64,000 nucleotides of DNA from positions 10,108,400-10,172,399 of the forward strand of contig OZ025211.1 in assembly GCA_964019055.1 (NCBI GenBank). The letters are read 5' to 3'. Every line of letters starts with the position of its first letter. Positions within the stretch are counted from its first letter, which is position 1. Position numbers and translations under genes: made by a program. The stretch is from Anthopleura xanthogrammica. Its lineage: Eukaryota > Cnidaria > Anthozoa > Actiniaria > Actiniidae. Positions 33,484 to 42,702 of the stretch are shown here, piece by piece. The notes under the pieces are model-generated. The model was not told the origin of the DNA. It ran no database searches and saw nothing but the letters and a program-made list of their open reading frames with translations.

Positions 33484-35097
33484 TTAATTATGTTTCTGTT
33501 CATTTTTTCTCATGGCTATTTCGTAACTTGGAGGTGGGGCTCCATAAGACTGGGGCGCAGTGGGAGTAAGGGGCTCACTGGGCTTTTCGTAAGAAATCTG
33601 CGACTGGGATGCCTCTTCGGATTTCCATTCTGGAACAGGTGAAGCATCTGACATCACAATTTCTGGCTCATGCATGAACCACCAAGCATTGGGATCATGG
33701 CAAAAGCTGGAGTCCTCGCCATAACTCGTGGATTCGGATATAACGTCCGCTGTCAGATTGACTTTAAAGCCTGTATGTAAGAAGGTATCCAACATATGAC
33801 AAAACAGACTGTGAGTAAAGTGAGGACCATCACCTGAATCACTCCAAGGTTTGCCGCCCAATTCAAAACTAACACATGCTGTTGGGGAATCAGAATATGT
33901 TTCTGATTTAAGTGGCAAATGTCTGGAGATCAACTCACGGCTCGACTCAATAATTATTGGTGGAGCATTGATGACGCAAATCTTCCCATAAAGAACAGGG
34001 CTCAGGCAGAATACTTTGCAGTTAGGATGAGGATTGCTTTTCTGGAAAAGCAGTTCTCCTTTGTTGGACAGTCCCCTTGACATGTCAAACCCTGTTACGA
34101 TACTCCAGCCTTGACTCTTTAGAACTTCCAACAACTTACAAACGATGAATTTTGTCATGGCGCACTGAGCACTTCCGTCACCTTTGGAATGAAATTTGTA
34201 CTTGAATTCCACTTTTCCAGATTGGTGGATAATTTTCTTTTCTATGCTGTGACTCCCCTTCCCGTGACATGCATCTACAAGGACATTATGAATTATGGGA
34301 ATCAGATATTCAGGTGCTTTAAACACTTGCAATTTGCTGGTCTTCCGTAAACTGACGATAAATAATTCTGCTGATGTATTGGAGTGGATGCTCTTTGGAA
34401 AGAAAACAAAAGTGTCTTCAGTTCGTTTTACGTTCATGGCACAAAGAAAGCTGTACCTTTCCATCATGATGGAAATAACTTTAACCAAGATACCTCTGGC
34501 CTCCCCATGACGAGAAGTGGTTGAATCCCATGGTGAACCAAGCAACAGAGCTTCATAAATTTTGCCTCCATCTTTAGCTTCTTCATGATAAAGGCCCGGG
34601 GGATACTCTGAACGTAAAGCACTGGATATTTTATCGCGTGTGTCTTCATACAGGTTCCAGAATTGAAGTTTATCCGTACTGCTCATGGCAATATACGCCA
34701 ACTCTTCTCTTATAGGTTGATGAGAAGTCGAGCGGACAAAAAACAAGGTAAACCATTCTCTGCCTTGAGTTAGATTGGTTGATGCTATATGTTGCCAGCC
34801 AATGTCTTGAAGACATCGCAGAATCCGACAAACAACCTCACGGACGTTCTCCGAAAGGAGTCCAGTTTCAAAGGGAAGGCCCTTCAGTTTGAAACAAAGT
34901 ACGCTTCCAGCGCATTTTTGTTTTCTTGCCTGAATTCCTTCTTTCCAAGTGTCGAGGATGGAATGGTATATTACTGAATGCTCAGCTTCGCTGCCATGAA
35001 TTACCCTTATGTTGTCAGGTATCTTAAAGACCACAGCCAGGAAGCCAAAATCGTGGGGTACTGATGGCAGAGGAGTGTGCGATTCCTCGGCACCCAT
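33484..35097 (-). CDS. Four-repeat protein with myristoylation-like N-terminus and PPxY motif, paralog B
   Basis: A single coding exon gives 537 residues from ATG at 35097 to TAA at 33484-33486. It aligns with the 27-28 kb protein almost end to end. Long identical stretches include YSFLCAMNVKRTED, CAMTKFIVCKLLEVLKSQGW, VTGFDMSRGLSNK and DPNAWWFMHEPEIV. It keeps MGAEESH at the start, the four degenerate repeats and PPSY at 522-525. The linker between repeat 4 and PPSY is shorter and less conserved, losing a PPLAQFLSDDFREPTV-like segment. The conserved acceptor TTTTCAG|AC (exon base 35135) matches that of paralog A, so the duplication copied the spliced 5' UTR structure. The product is probably a cytosolic adaptor. 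Function unknown. Confidence 0.85.
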   Translation of the reverse strand: MGAEESHTPLPSVPHDFGFLAVVFKIPDNIRVIHGSEAEHSVIYHSILDTWKEGIQARKQKCAGSVLCFKLKGLPFETGLLSENVREVVCRILRCLQDIGWQHIASTNLTQGREWFTLFFVRSTSHQPIREELAYIAMSSTDKLQFWNLYEDTRDKISSALRSEYPPGLYHEEAKDGGKIYEALLLGSPWDSTTSRHGEARGILVKVISIMMERYSFLCAMNVKRTEDTFVFFPKSIHSNTSAELFIVSLRKTSKLQVFKAPEYLIPIIHNVLVDACHGKGSHSIEKKIIHQSGKVEFKYKFHSKGDGSAQCAMTKFIVCKLLEVLKSQGWSIVTGFDMSRGLSNKGELLFQKSNPHPNCKVFCLSPVLYGKICVINAPPIIIESSRELISRHLPLKSETYSDSPTACVSFELGGKPWSDSGDGPHFTHSLFCHMLDTFLHTGFKVNLTADVISESTSYGEDSSFCHDPNAWWFMHEPEIVMSDASPVPEWKSEEASQSQISYEKPSEPLTPTAPQSYGAPPPSYEIAMRKNEQKHN

Positions 35098-35282
35098 GGC
35101 TTGTTTTCAGATTTCGAAATGTTTGGTAAATGAGTCTGAAAAGTAATATGCAAGTCTTAGTATGTAAAGAAAATATTTTCTTACAAGATGAATTGCACAA
35201 GAACTTTAAAAATGATAATACTTCTTCATGTCTATCTAGTCAATTATTAGCGTTTAAGGAGCGTCAAACATTTTTGGAATAA

Positions 35283-35470
35283 ACCCCTTTACCTTGGGCT
35301 TAATGTTTTAACATTTCAAGCCATGCGTCTTTCTCTTGAGAATAAGATTCTTTGAGTTGTATACATATTCCTATGTCTTCTCGTGCGTAACCGTTAAACA
35401 AAGAAATCAGTGATACTTAAGGGAATGACATGTACGTGGTCTCAAATGGGAAAACATTACGTCTAAGGTG
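35283..35470. mobile_element. MITE family E, diverged copy 1
   Basis: CCTTGGGCTTAATGTTTTAA, CTCTTGAGAATAAGATTCTT, CGTAACCGTTAAACAAAGAA and GGGAAAACATTACG follow the order of the intact copy at 35499-35710 with mismatches and small gaps. Confidence 0.7.
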
Positions 35471-35498
35471 ATGATGATGATAATGATGATGATAGGTA

Positions 35499-35710
35499 AA
35501 GAGGTCTATAGACCTCTTCGGCTTGGGGGTAATGTTTTCCCATTTCAAACCACGTGTCATTCTCTTGAGAATAAGATTCTTTGTTTGAGTTGTATCCATA
35601 TTCATGTGTCTTCACATGCGCAACCGTTAAACAATGAAATGATACTCTGGGGAATGACACGTGGTCTGAAATGGGAAAACATTACGCCCAAGCCGAAGAG
35701 GTCTATTTGC
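35499..35710. mobile_element. MITE family E, intact copy 2
   Basis: Arms of about 50 bp pair. The left is TAGACCTCTTCGGCTTGGGG to CCACGTGTCATTCTC; the right is GAATGACACGTGGTCTGAAA to CCGAAGAGGTCTA. The core includes GCGCAACCGTTAAACAATGA. Copies elsewhere: 35283-35470, 61364-61465, 61615-61790 and 63757-63963. Confidence 0.85.
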
Positions 35711-36242
35711 CTTAGAAGGTAACATTAGGGGCTTAGACCTAACAGTTTATTTTATGCTTACACCATAAGCACATATTTCCCATACCCATATACCATCACT
35801 CAGTATCTAGTATACTCCCTATAAACCCTTGTATTGCCTTTAGAACCCTTACTGGGAGTGATGGCTGTTGTCAACATAAACCATTTCTTACCCTGTATAC
35901 TGTTGTACACCCTGTACCCAAAGTACCTTACTACACCAAAGCTCACCCTGTATATTCCCTGTATTTCACATAAACTCTACTTCTATTTTTATTTTTTATT
36001 CATTTCTTCTTTTTTTATATATATTTCTTCTTTTTCATTTTCTATATGTCTGTTTGTCTTTTTTCATTATTATTTGTTTGTTTGTTTTTGTTTCTAGATT
36101 TCGCCTGGACACATTTACTATCCCATAGTATAGGCTGTAAGCCCTGTATACCCTATTTGGTATTATAGGGGTTTACAAGGGTGCACATGATTTCTTCAAG
36201 AGTATGGGAAAATATACAAGGTGAAAAAGGTGTACACATACT

Positions 36243-36402
36243 AGTTATACGATGGTTTCGAGTGGCATACCATGGAATATCCCACGAGTCACTTGTAGTT
36301 TCTAGTATACAATGAGTCTTTAGGCGAGTGTGTATACAAACAAAATACAAGTGAAGAGTGGGATATCCACGGTATGCCATGAGAAACCATTGTATCACCA
36401 TT
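36243..36402. mobile_element. Fold-back element
   Basis: ATACGATGGTTTCGAGTGGC and ATACCATGGAATATCCCAC on the left pair with GTGGGATATCCACGGTATG and GAGAAACCATTGTATCAC on the right. Both sides are rich in ACCCTGTATAC-like motifs (35740-36600), a low-order repetitive setting. Confidence 0.7.
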
Positions 36403-36844
36403 TTATCCCACACCATAGAAAATACAAATGCCTAGATTCAACACGCAGTGCATGATGGGAAAGAAGACTGAAATACCGATGAATATACAACGGCTTTCCA
36501 GCTTTATGATTGTAGCATAAGTGTAAGTATAGAGAGCATACAAGGGTATACAAGGTGTACGTAATGTTTACAACAAGAGTGCCATCCCATGAGCCTTAGG
36601 GGAGAGATCATAAATCTGATACAACATGAACATGATTGTTGTGAACTACTTATTCAAGGTGTATCATTTTGCATTGAAATTTTAAAGATTTAGTTAGGTT
36701 TTGCTGAGGAAATCTAAGTTAAAGTTTATGCAAATGAGAGGATTTTGTATCAGATGTACAAAACTCTTCACACAGTTATGATTTCTATTGTGTTTTCTTC
36801 ATGAATTATTAATGAGTCACATGTTATACAAGGGTATAGGGTTT

Positions 36845-37085
36845 ACATGGTAGTACACTCGCCTCTCACCTCTGGAGTCTTGGGTTCAATTCCTTGGCTT
36901 GGCATAAAATGTGATCAGAGTTTGTTAGGTCTTTCGATTAATTTGAGGGTTCTTCTCTGGAGTAAATTATAATTCTCCAGTTTTACTCCTTCTGCAAAAT
37001 TTGATTTGAGTTAGCTATGCCTTAGCTGACTTTAATCAGCCCTTAGGTTGTTTCAGGGTATAGATCAAATTTGAAGGTCATTTGC
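36845..37085 (+). mobile_element. tRNA-derived SINE copy
   Basis: GGTAGTACACTCGCCTCTCA and the B-box-like GGGTTCAATTCC are followed by TTGAGGGTTCTTCTCTGGAG and a tail with GAGTTAGCTATGCC. This has the same order as the copy at 58905-59110. Confidence 0.7.
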
Positions 37086-37096
37086 TTTCAACCCTG

Positions 37097-37365
37097 GAGC
37101 ATCCAGCTGATCTGAAATAGTGATGTAGAAATGATGTCACTGAAAAAACTGAGGTATCATTAAGCCTGCAAAAGTCAACTTACAAAAGTTTATATGCGAG
37201 ATAAATCTAGATTTTCAGGAGAGGTTATTGATATTTTGTATATATTTACTGTGATATTCATCATTGAGTGGGAAAATATAAAATAAAGAAATAAATTTCC
37301 AGAGTCTTTGGGCTACTATGGATGACACCTCAGTTTTACAAATTTTCTCAATAATTTCTGATATT
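37097..37365. mobile_element. Fold-back element, family A copy 2
   Basis: It shares TCCAGCTGATCTGAAATAG, AAACTGAGGTATCAT, GATGACACCTCAGTTTTAC and AAATTTTCTCAATA with the copy at 1268-1567, in opposite order. Confidence 0.7.
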
Positions 37366-37779
37366 AATAATATTTGAATGAATTATTGAGCTGAATACTT
37401 CAATTAGGTATGAAACCTAATGTAATGTAACTAGAGAAAATGGACTTAATGAAATTTAGTGAAATCAATGCCCATTAGAGTGAATTGTTATGAACCACTT
37501 CATCCTCACCATCTTCTTCACCCCCTCCCCTCCCCTAGCCTATTTTTTGTCTCACTCTTGCTGTTGGCATTATAAATTACAACCCTTGGATTATTAGATA
37601 TACATAACTATGGCTTACAGAGACAATAAAACTATCTAGTAAGTCAAAGTTGCATGGTAACTAGCAGCTAAAAATTTTTTAAAGCTTTGTTTCATTTTTG
37701 GCTTGAATTATTTTGTAAAATTTGCAAAAAAACTTGAGTGGGCTTCCTGTGGCTTATGGTGTAGTACACCCATCCCCTT

Positions 37780-37788
37780 GTTTACGAG
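37780..37788 (+). repeat. Target-site duplication, left (GTTTACGAG)
   Basis: The nine bases GTTTACGAG directly before the inverted-repeat element recur at 40479-40487 directly after it. Confidence 0.85.
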
Positions 37789-40478
37789 CAACCTCGTCCC
37801 CAGGGTCCTCTCTTCTCGCTATTTCAAAATGGCGGGACGCTCGAGGGAAGACCCTGGTGGCGGCTGGTCATGTGGCCTCCAAGAATTTTGGAGGTTCGGA
37901 CTCAGGCTGCTCGAGGGATCCCTTACGCGGCCTAAACTAACCCGAAAAGAAATTGGAACCCAGTGAAAACAAAATGGCGGAGCAATCGAACCTATACAGA
38001 AATACACGAACCTAATTTTGCTTTCTCGCTCTGTTCCTGGCTTTACGAAAGCTTTCTTTCAAAAAAAGTAAAGGCTACTCACATTTATCTACATCTCCAT
38101 GGAGATGTTTTTCTTGTGCTTGTCCAACCAGGAGTGTAGATCTTGCCTGTCCAGCCCACACAGTGCTGAAACTTGAATTTCAGGAAAACTTCTATGGACT
38201 CTACCAGGGACCTCGTTAAAGGGCTTGAACTTCCTCAGATCCTGATGGAAGGTGATTGTAGACTTTTCGTCAAAGTATTCTTCGAATTTATCCTGTCATG
38301 AACAAGCTTGTGATTTTACTTCACAGGACGAGAGATTTAATTTTAGATTGGTAAAAAATATTTTTTTCAATCGTTTTATTAACCGTATAAACTGGCAAAG
38401 TAAAAAATCAATAAATATCTGGGTGGACAGTCTTAGATTGCTTAACAGAGTAGCTGTAGCTTTTATTTTGACTTTCATTTGCTTTTATGTATTTTATAGA
38501 ATCTGAAATAAAGCTATATTTTAAACACTCATCATGCATTTTCTCCTTTTTCTTGTTTATTTGTTGCTTTTGTTCTTGAAATTTAATATAATAAAATAAA
38601 TCCTGCTTTGCTTCAATACAGCAAACATAGCCTGTGTACAGCCACTCCCTACCCCTAACCAACTTTTATTCCCTTCAGGGGGTTGGGTGGGAAGTGGCTC
38701 TAAACAGGCTAAGCAAACACTACTTTATACTGTTTCATAGTTATATTGCATGGGCTCTGCAAACATAAATGCAGCTCTTAAATTATTATGTCTGATTACA
38801 AGAGTCCAGAAACTTAGCAATACAAGAATCACAAGTACACATGTTCAAACAGTTACTACATCAAGTATGAGGATCCCTCTGAGATTTCAGAGTCAATAGA
38901 TGGTGAACCCATATGCTTCAGCAGTGCCTCACGTAGGCATCTATTCTCAAGACGACAATATTCCCTCATCTCTGGGGTCATCCCAGGCACATTTGTAGAT
39001 ATGTCAGACCCATTGCAGTACAGGAGTGCCTTGGAGGGTTGCCCATCTCTTACGGCTCTGCCAATCTCTTGGAAGTAGGCCTCAATAGTCCTCTGAACTC
39101 CTATGTGAATTATTTGACAAACATCTGGTATGTTAACTCCAATACCTATAGCAACAGTTGCAAAAATTACTCTCACTTTTTGGCTGCATTTTTTGGTTAG
39201 TTGGTGCAAAATTTGCTCTTTCATTTTCTTTGTTTATGGAGCATGGTATTGTGCAAACAGTTGGTTTTCTGGAATTCTGTTACAACCAGGAGGATAATAT
39301 AATGATTCTTGCAAAATGTTATAGAAAAGTTTATAGGAAAAAAAAATAAAAATAAGAGGGTAGGAGATGAGTTTGTCTTTCAGGGATTTAGCAATAGGAA
39401 GCAGTATGGCTTTATAGCTCTCAAGTCCAGATAAGTGATTCTTGTATTGCTAAGTTTCTGGACTCTTGTAATCAGACATAATAATTTAAGAGCTGCATTT
39501 ATGTTTGCAGAGCCCATGCAATATAACTATGAAACAGTATAAAGTAGTGTTTGCTTAGCCTGTTTAGAGCCACTTCCCACCCAACCCCCTGAAGGGAATA
39601 AAAGTTGGTTAGGGGTAGGGAGTGGCTGTACACAGGCTATGTTTGCTGTATTGAAGCAAAGCAGGATTTATTTTATTATATTAAATTTCAAGAACAAAAG
39701 CAACAAATAAACAAGAAAAAGGAGAAAATGCATGATGAGTGTTTAAAATATAGCTTTATTTCAGATTCTATAAAATACATAAAAGCAAATGAAAGTCAAA
39801 ATAAAAGCTACAGCTACTCTGTTAAGCAATCTAAGACTGTCCACCCAGATATTTATTGATTTTTTACTTTGCCAGTTTATACGGTTAATAAAACGATTGA
39901 AAAAAATATTTTTTACCAATCTAAAATTAAATCTCTCGTCCTGTGAAGTAAAATCACAAGCTTGTTCATGACAGGATAAATTCGAAGAATACTTTGACGA
40001 AAAGTCTACAATCACCTTCCATCAGGATCTGAGGAAGTTCAAGCCCTTTAACGAGGTCCCTGGTAGAGTCCATAGAAGTTTTCCTGAAATTCAAGTTTCA
40101 GCACTGTGTGGGCTGGACAGGCAAGATCTACACTCCTGGTTGGACAAGCACAAGAAAAACATCTCCATGGAGATGTAGATAAATGTGAGTAGCCTTTACT
40201 TTTTTTGAAAGAAAGCTTTCGTAAAGCCAGGAACAGAGCGAGAAAGCAAAATTAGGTTCGTGTATTTCTGTATAGGTTCGATTGCTCCGCCATTTTGTTT
40301 TCACTGGGTTCCAATTTCTTTTCGGGTTAGTTTAGGCCGCGTAAGGGATCCCTCGAGCAGCCTGAGTCCGAACCTCCAAAATTCTTGGAGGCCACGTGAC
40401 CAGCCGCCACCAGGGTCTTCCCTCGAGCGTCCCGCCATTTTGAAATAGCGAGAAGAGAGGACCCTGTGGACGAGGTTG
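37789..40478. mobile_element. Giant inverted-repeat transposon, 1,044-bp arms
   Basis: The element starts CAACCTCGTCC and ends GGACGAGGTTG, flanked by a perfect 9-bp duplication. Bases 37789-38832 and 39435-40478 are inverted copies with very few differences, such as CATGTGG against its partner CACGTGA-type site. The spacer 38833-39434 holds a broken helicase fragment. Each arm codes an outward-facing 67-residue C-terminal frame (39975-40178 plus, 38089-38292 minus), preceded by an acceptor-like ATGACAG. It starts DKFEEYFDEKSTITFHQDL and ends HKKNISMEM. Near-identity of the arms points to recent insertion or arm-to-arm gene conversion. Superfamily is uncertain; a 9-bp duplication fits Mutator-like elements. 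It lies in the predicted first intron of paralog B. Confidence 0.9.
38856..39296 (-). pseudogene. RecQ-like helicase fragment, broken
   Basis: On the minus strand the frame reads LFAQYHAP, an in-frame TAA, then a 122-codon open part (39224-38856) with VRVIFATVAIGIGVNIPDV (helicase motif V area), QEIGRAVRDGQ (motif VI) and a MREYCRLENRCLREALLKH segment. That last segment resembles the start of the RecQ zinc-binding region. The N-terminal helicase half is missing and the frame is interrupted, so no active enzyme is expected. It fills the centre of the inverted-repeat element and was probably captured or left over from a larger parent. Confidence 0.75.
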
Positions 40479-40487
40479 GTTTACGAG
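40479..40487 (+). repeat. Target-site duplication, right (GTTTACGAG)
   Basis: An identical copy of 37780-37788 immediately after the element. Confidence 0.85.
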
Positions 40488-41018
40488 TATGTCACTCGAA
40501 ACCATTTAGCACAATAAACATGGGCACTTTCCCTGAGATGCATGGATTTTGTAAATACCACTGGATGTTCTTGCTAGTACTATGTTAAATCATAAGTCTA
40601 TTTGACGGTTTTAACCCCACAGAACGACAGCCGTTGAAGCACAGGTGTACGCTTACATAACAAGAAAATATTATAATAATGTACTCAATTATACATTAAA
40701 GGTGTGTCAGTACCATAATGTCCTTTTTGTCCCAAAAATTTCGAATAGCGAATCTTAAATAATGGATTTTCCGTGATGGCTGGCCTACATCGAGCGTTTC
40801 CTGAGCCAGTGTGCTTATTTTTGGTTATTCCAGTTAGCTAACACCGAAAAAAACTAACGGCATTGCAAATTGTTTTTCAACATGTAAACTTAAGGTGTAA
40901 TAAACATATTGTCATTGTCATTTTGTCGAGCTTTCCGGTGAGCTGCTGGCAAATTATCACCGATCAAACATCCATGAAACTAAAGGCCATTATATATGAA
41001 AATAATCGCTCTACATAC

Positions 41019-41110
41019 CGTATCAAAGCCGATGCAGAGCTGAGAGAACTTTAAGCCAGTAGATGAGAGTACGTCGAAAGAATATTGGAGAAAGAACACT
41101 CATATAGCCA
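41019..41110 (-). promoter_or_regulatory. Predicted non-coding first exon and promoter region of paralog B
   Basis: On the minus strand, GGCTTTGATACG is followed by the donor GTATGTAG, so the exon ends at 41019. The region matches the one near 32179 in blocks: CTACATACCGTAT, GCTGAGAGA and, further upstream, GGTCCAGGGCCTTTTCGACC. Splicing from here to 35135 would give paralog B a first intron of about 5.9 kb that contains the giant inverted-repeat element. Confidence 0.45.
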
Positions 41111-41519
41111 TATGTTCGCTACATACGGATTCTCGTGGGCTTGTCTTTTTTGTTTATAAATAGAGCTCGGTCCAGGGCCTTTTCGACCATGAAAAAAACA
41201 GACAGACCAATAGAGAAATATGTATTTGCATAATACAAAGCTCTGCTCTGCTTTGTTGAAAGAAAGGAAAATCAGTTTTTAGCGTGTCAAGACCTGTTTT
41301 CATTGCCCTTTTTTGATTTTGATGATTCTGAGTCAGCTACATATCTTTTAAAATACCTACCTGCAGAAGCGGTGGAAGGAACTAAAAAGTGGGGGGGTGG
41401 GGAGGGGGCAAAATCGCCGAAGTAAAAAAAAACTGAACTAATTCGTAATTGAGGGGAATAGAAATTTGCCTAAAAAGTGGGAGGCTCTAGCCTCCTTACG
41501 AACTCATGTAGTAATCAAA

Positions 41520-41745
41520 GAATTTTTATTATCATTATCATTATCATCACCATCATCATTAATATTATCATCAATTTTATCATCATTCACTATATTTATC
41601 ACTATTATTATTATGACTATTATCATTATTATCATTATTATTATTATTATTATTATTATCATTATTTATTTCCAATTTGCTTAACGTTTTGCTTACAAAA
41701 TTCTTAGCTTAATATTATCACTATTATTATTATTATTATTATTAT
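41520..41745. repeat. (ATT)n/(ATC)n simple repeat
   Basis: Degenerate ATT/ATC triplets run up to the left arm of the Penelope-like element, and a similar run follows its right end at 42611-42680. Confidence 0.9.
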
Positions 41746-41768
41746 TTTCAAAAGAGTGGCTTTTGGAC

Positions 41769-42614
41769 AAATTTTGATAATATAAGACAGAACGCTTATT
41801 TTACGACGTTTCGATGTCGCTGACATCATTTTCACGTGAGTTGGTTTATTCGATAAATTTGAATATTACATTGAGATGAATTATCCTCTTGGGATCAATG
41901 CGCGTGACAAATTATTAAACAAATATTTTTGCACGTATGGAGTCTGATTGTGTGTTTAGACTTGGTCTTTTGTTCCTAATCAACAACATTTCATTGATTA
42001 AGCAGTCGTGCTTGTCCTTGCATTTCTTCAGGATTGTAAAACAGACCAGAAGTGTGCTGATGTAGTCAAAAAGCAGCTCAATTCTTTAAGTAACAAAATT
42101 GGCGTCGACTTACAGCCAGTGTTCACAAGTCGGAAAGTTGGGGATGATTTAAGAGTGCAAGAGAACAAACCAGATCTAGTGAATCAGCAGAATGTTGTGT
42201 ACCAATTTAAATGCAGCTTGTGCGATGCAAGCTACATCGGTTTTACGTGTCGTCATCTACACCAAAGGATCGATGAGCATAAATATTCTGCAATCGGCAA
42301 ACACCCCAAGTCCGATCACGCAATTGACTCTGTCTCGCCTGACTGTTTTACAATCCTGAAGAAATGCAAGGACAAGCTCGACTGCTTAATCAATGAAATG
42401 TTGTTGATTAGGAACAAAGGACCAAGTCTAAACACACAATCAGACTCCATACGTGCAAAAATATTTGTTTAATAATTTGTCACGCGCATTGATCCCAAGA
42501 GGATAATTCATCTCAATGTAATATTCAAATTTATCGAATAAACCAACTCACTTGAAAATGATGTCAGCGACATCGAAACGTCGTAAAATAAGCGTTCTGT
42601 CTTATATTATCAAA

Positions 42615-42618
<4 letters not shown>
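41769..42618 (+). mobile_element. Penelope-like element 3' end with GIY-YIG domain and inverted copy of its own tail
   Basis: The open frame 42008-42472 contains NVVYQFKCSLCDASYIGFTC followed by RHLHQRIDEHK. This is the GIY-YIG endonuclease signature with the CxxC-containing lead typical of the C-terminus of Penelope-like reverse-transcriptase proteins. The reverse transcriptase is absent. Bases 42343-42618, which run from the end of the frame through the 3' UTR, recur inverted at 41769-42044 with about one mismatch in the first 75 bases compared. The frame's ATG at 42008 is therefore an artefact inside the inverted arm. ATT-type microsatellites flank both ends. The 5' truncation and inverted self-copy are common for this class. 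Confidence 0.8.
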
Positions 42619-42665
<47 letters not shown>

Positions 42666-42702
42666 ATTATCATTATCATTATCTTGAGCTTTTTGTTCTT
42701 GT

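Noticed and set aside
27086..35097. Idea that the PPxY proteins are domesticated retroelement Gag because of myristoylation plus PPxY.
   Set aside because: No zinc knuckle, capsid-like or protease sequence, and the order (PPxY at the extreme C-terminus after four repeats) does not fit.
38252..38662. 84- and 60-codon frames present in both arms of the giant inverted repeat.
   Set aside because: Their perfect agreement only reflects arm identity. They have low-complexity lysine/asparagine composition and no splice support.
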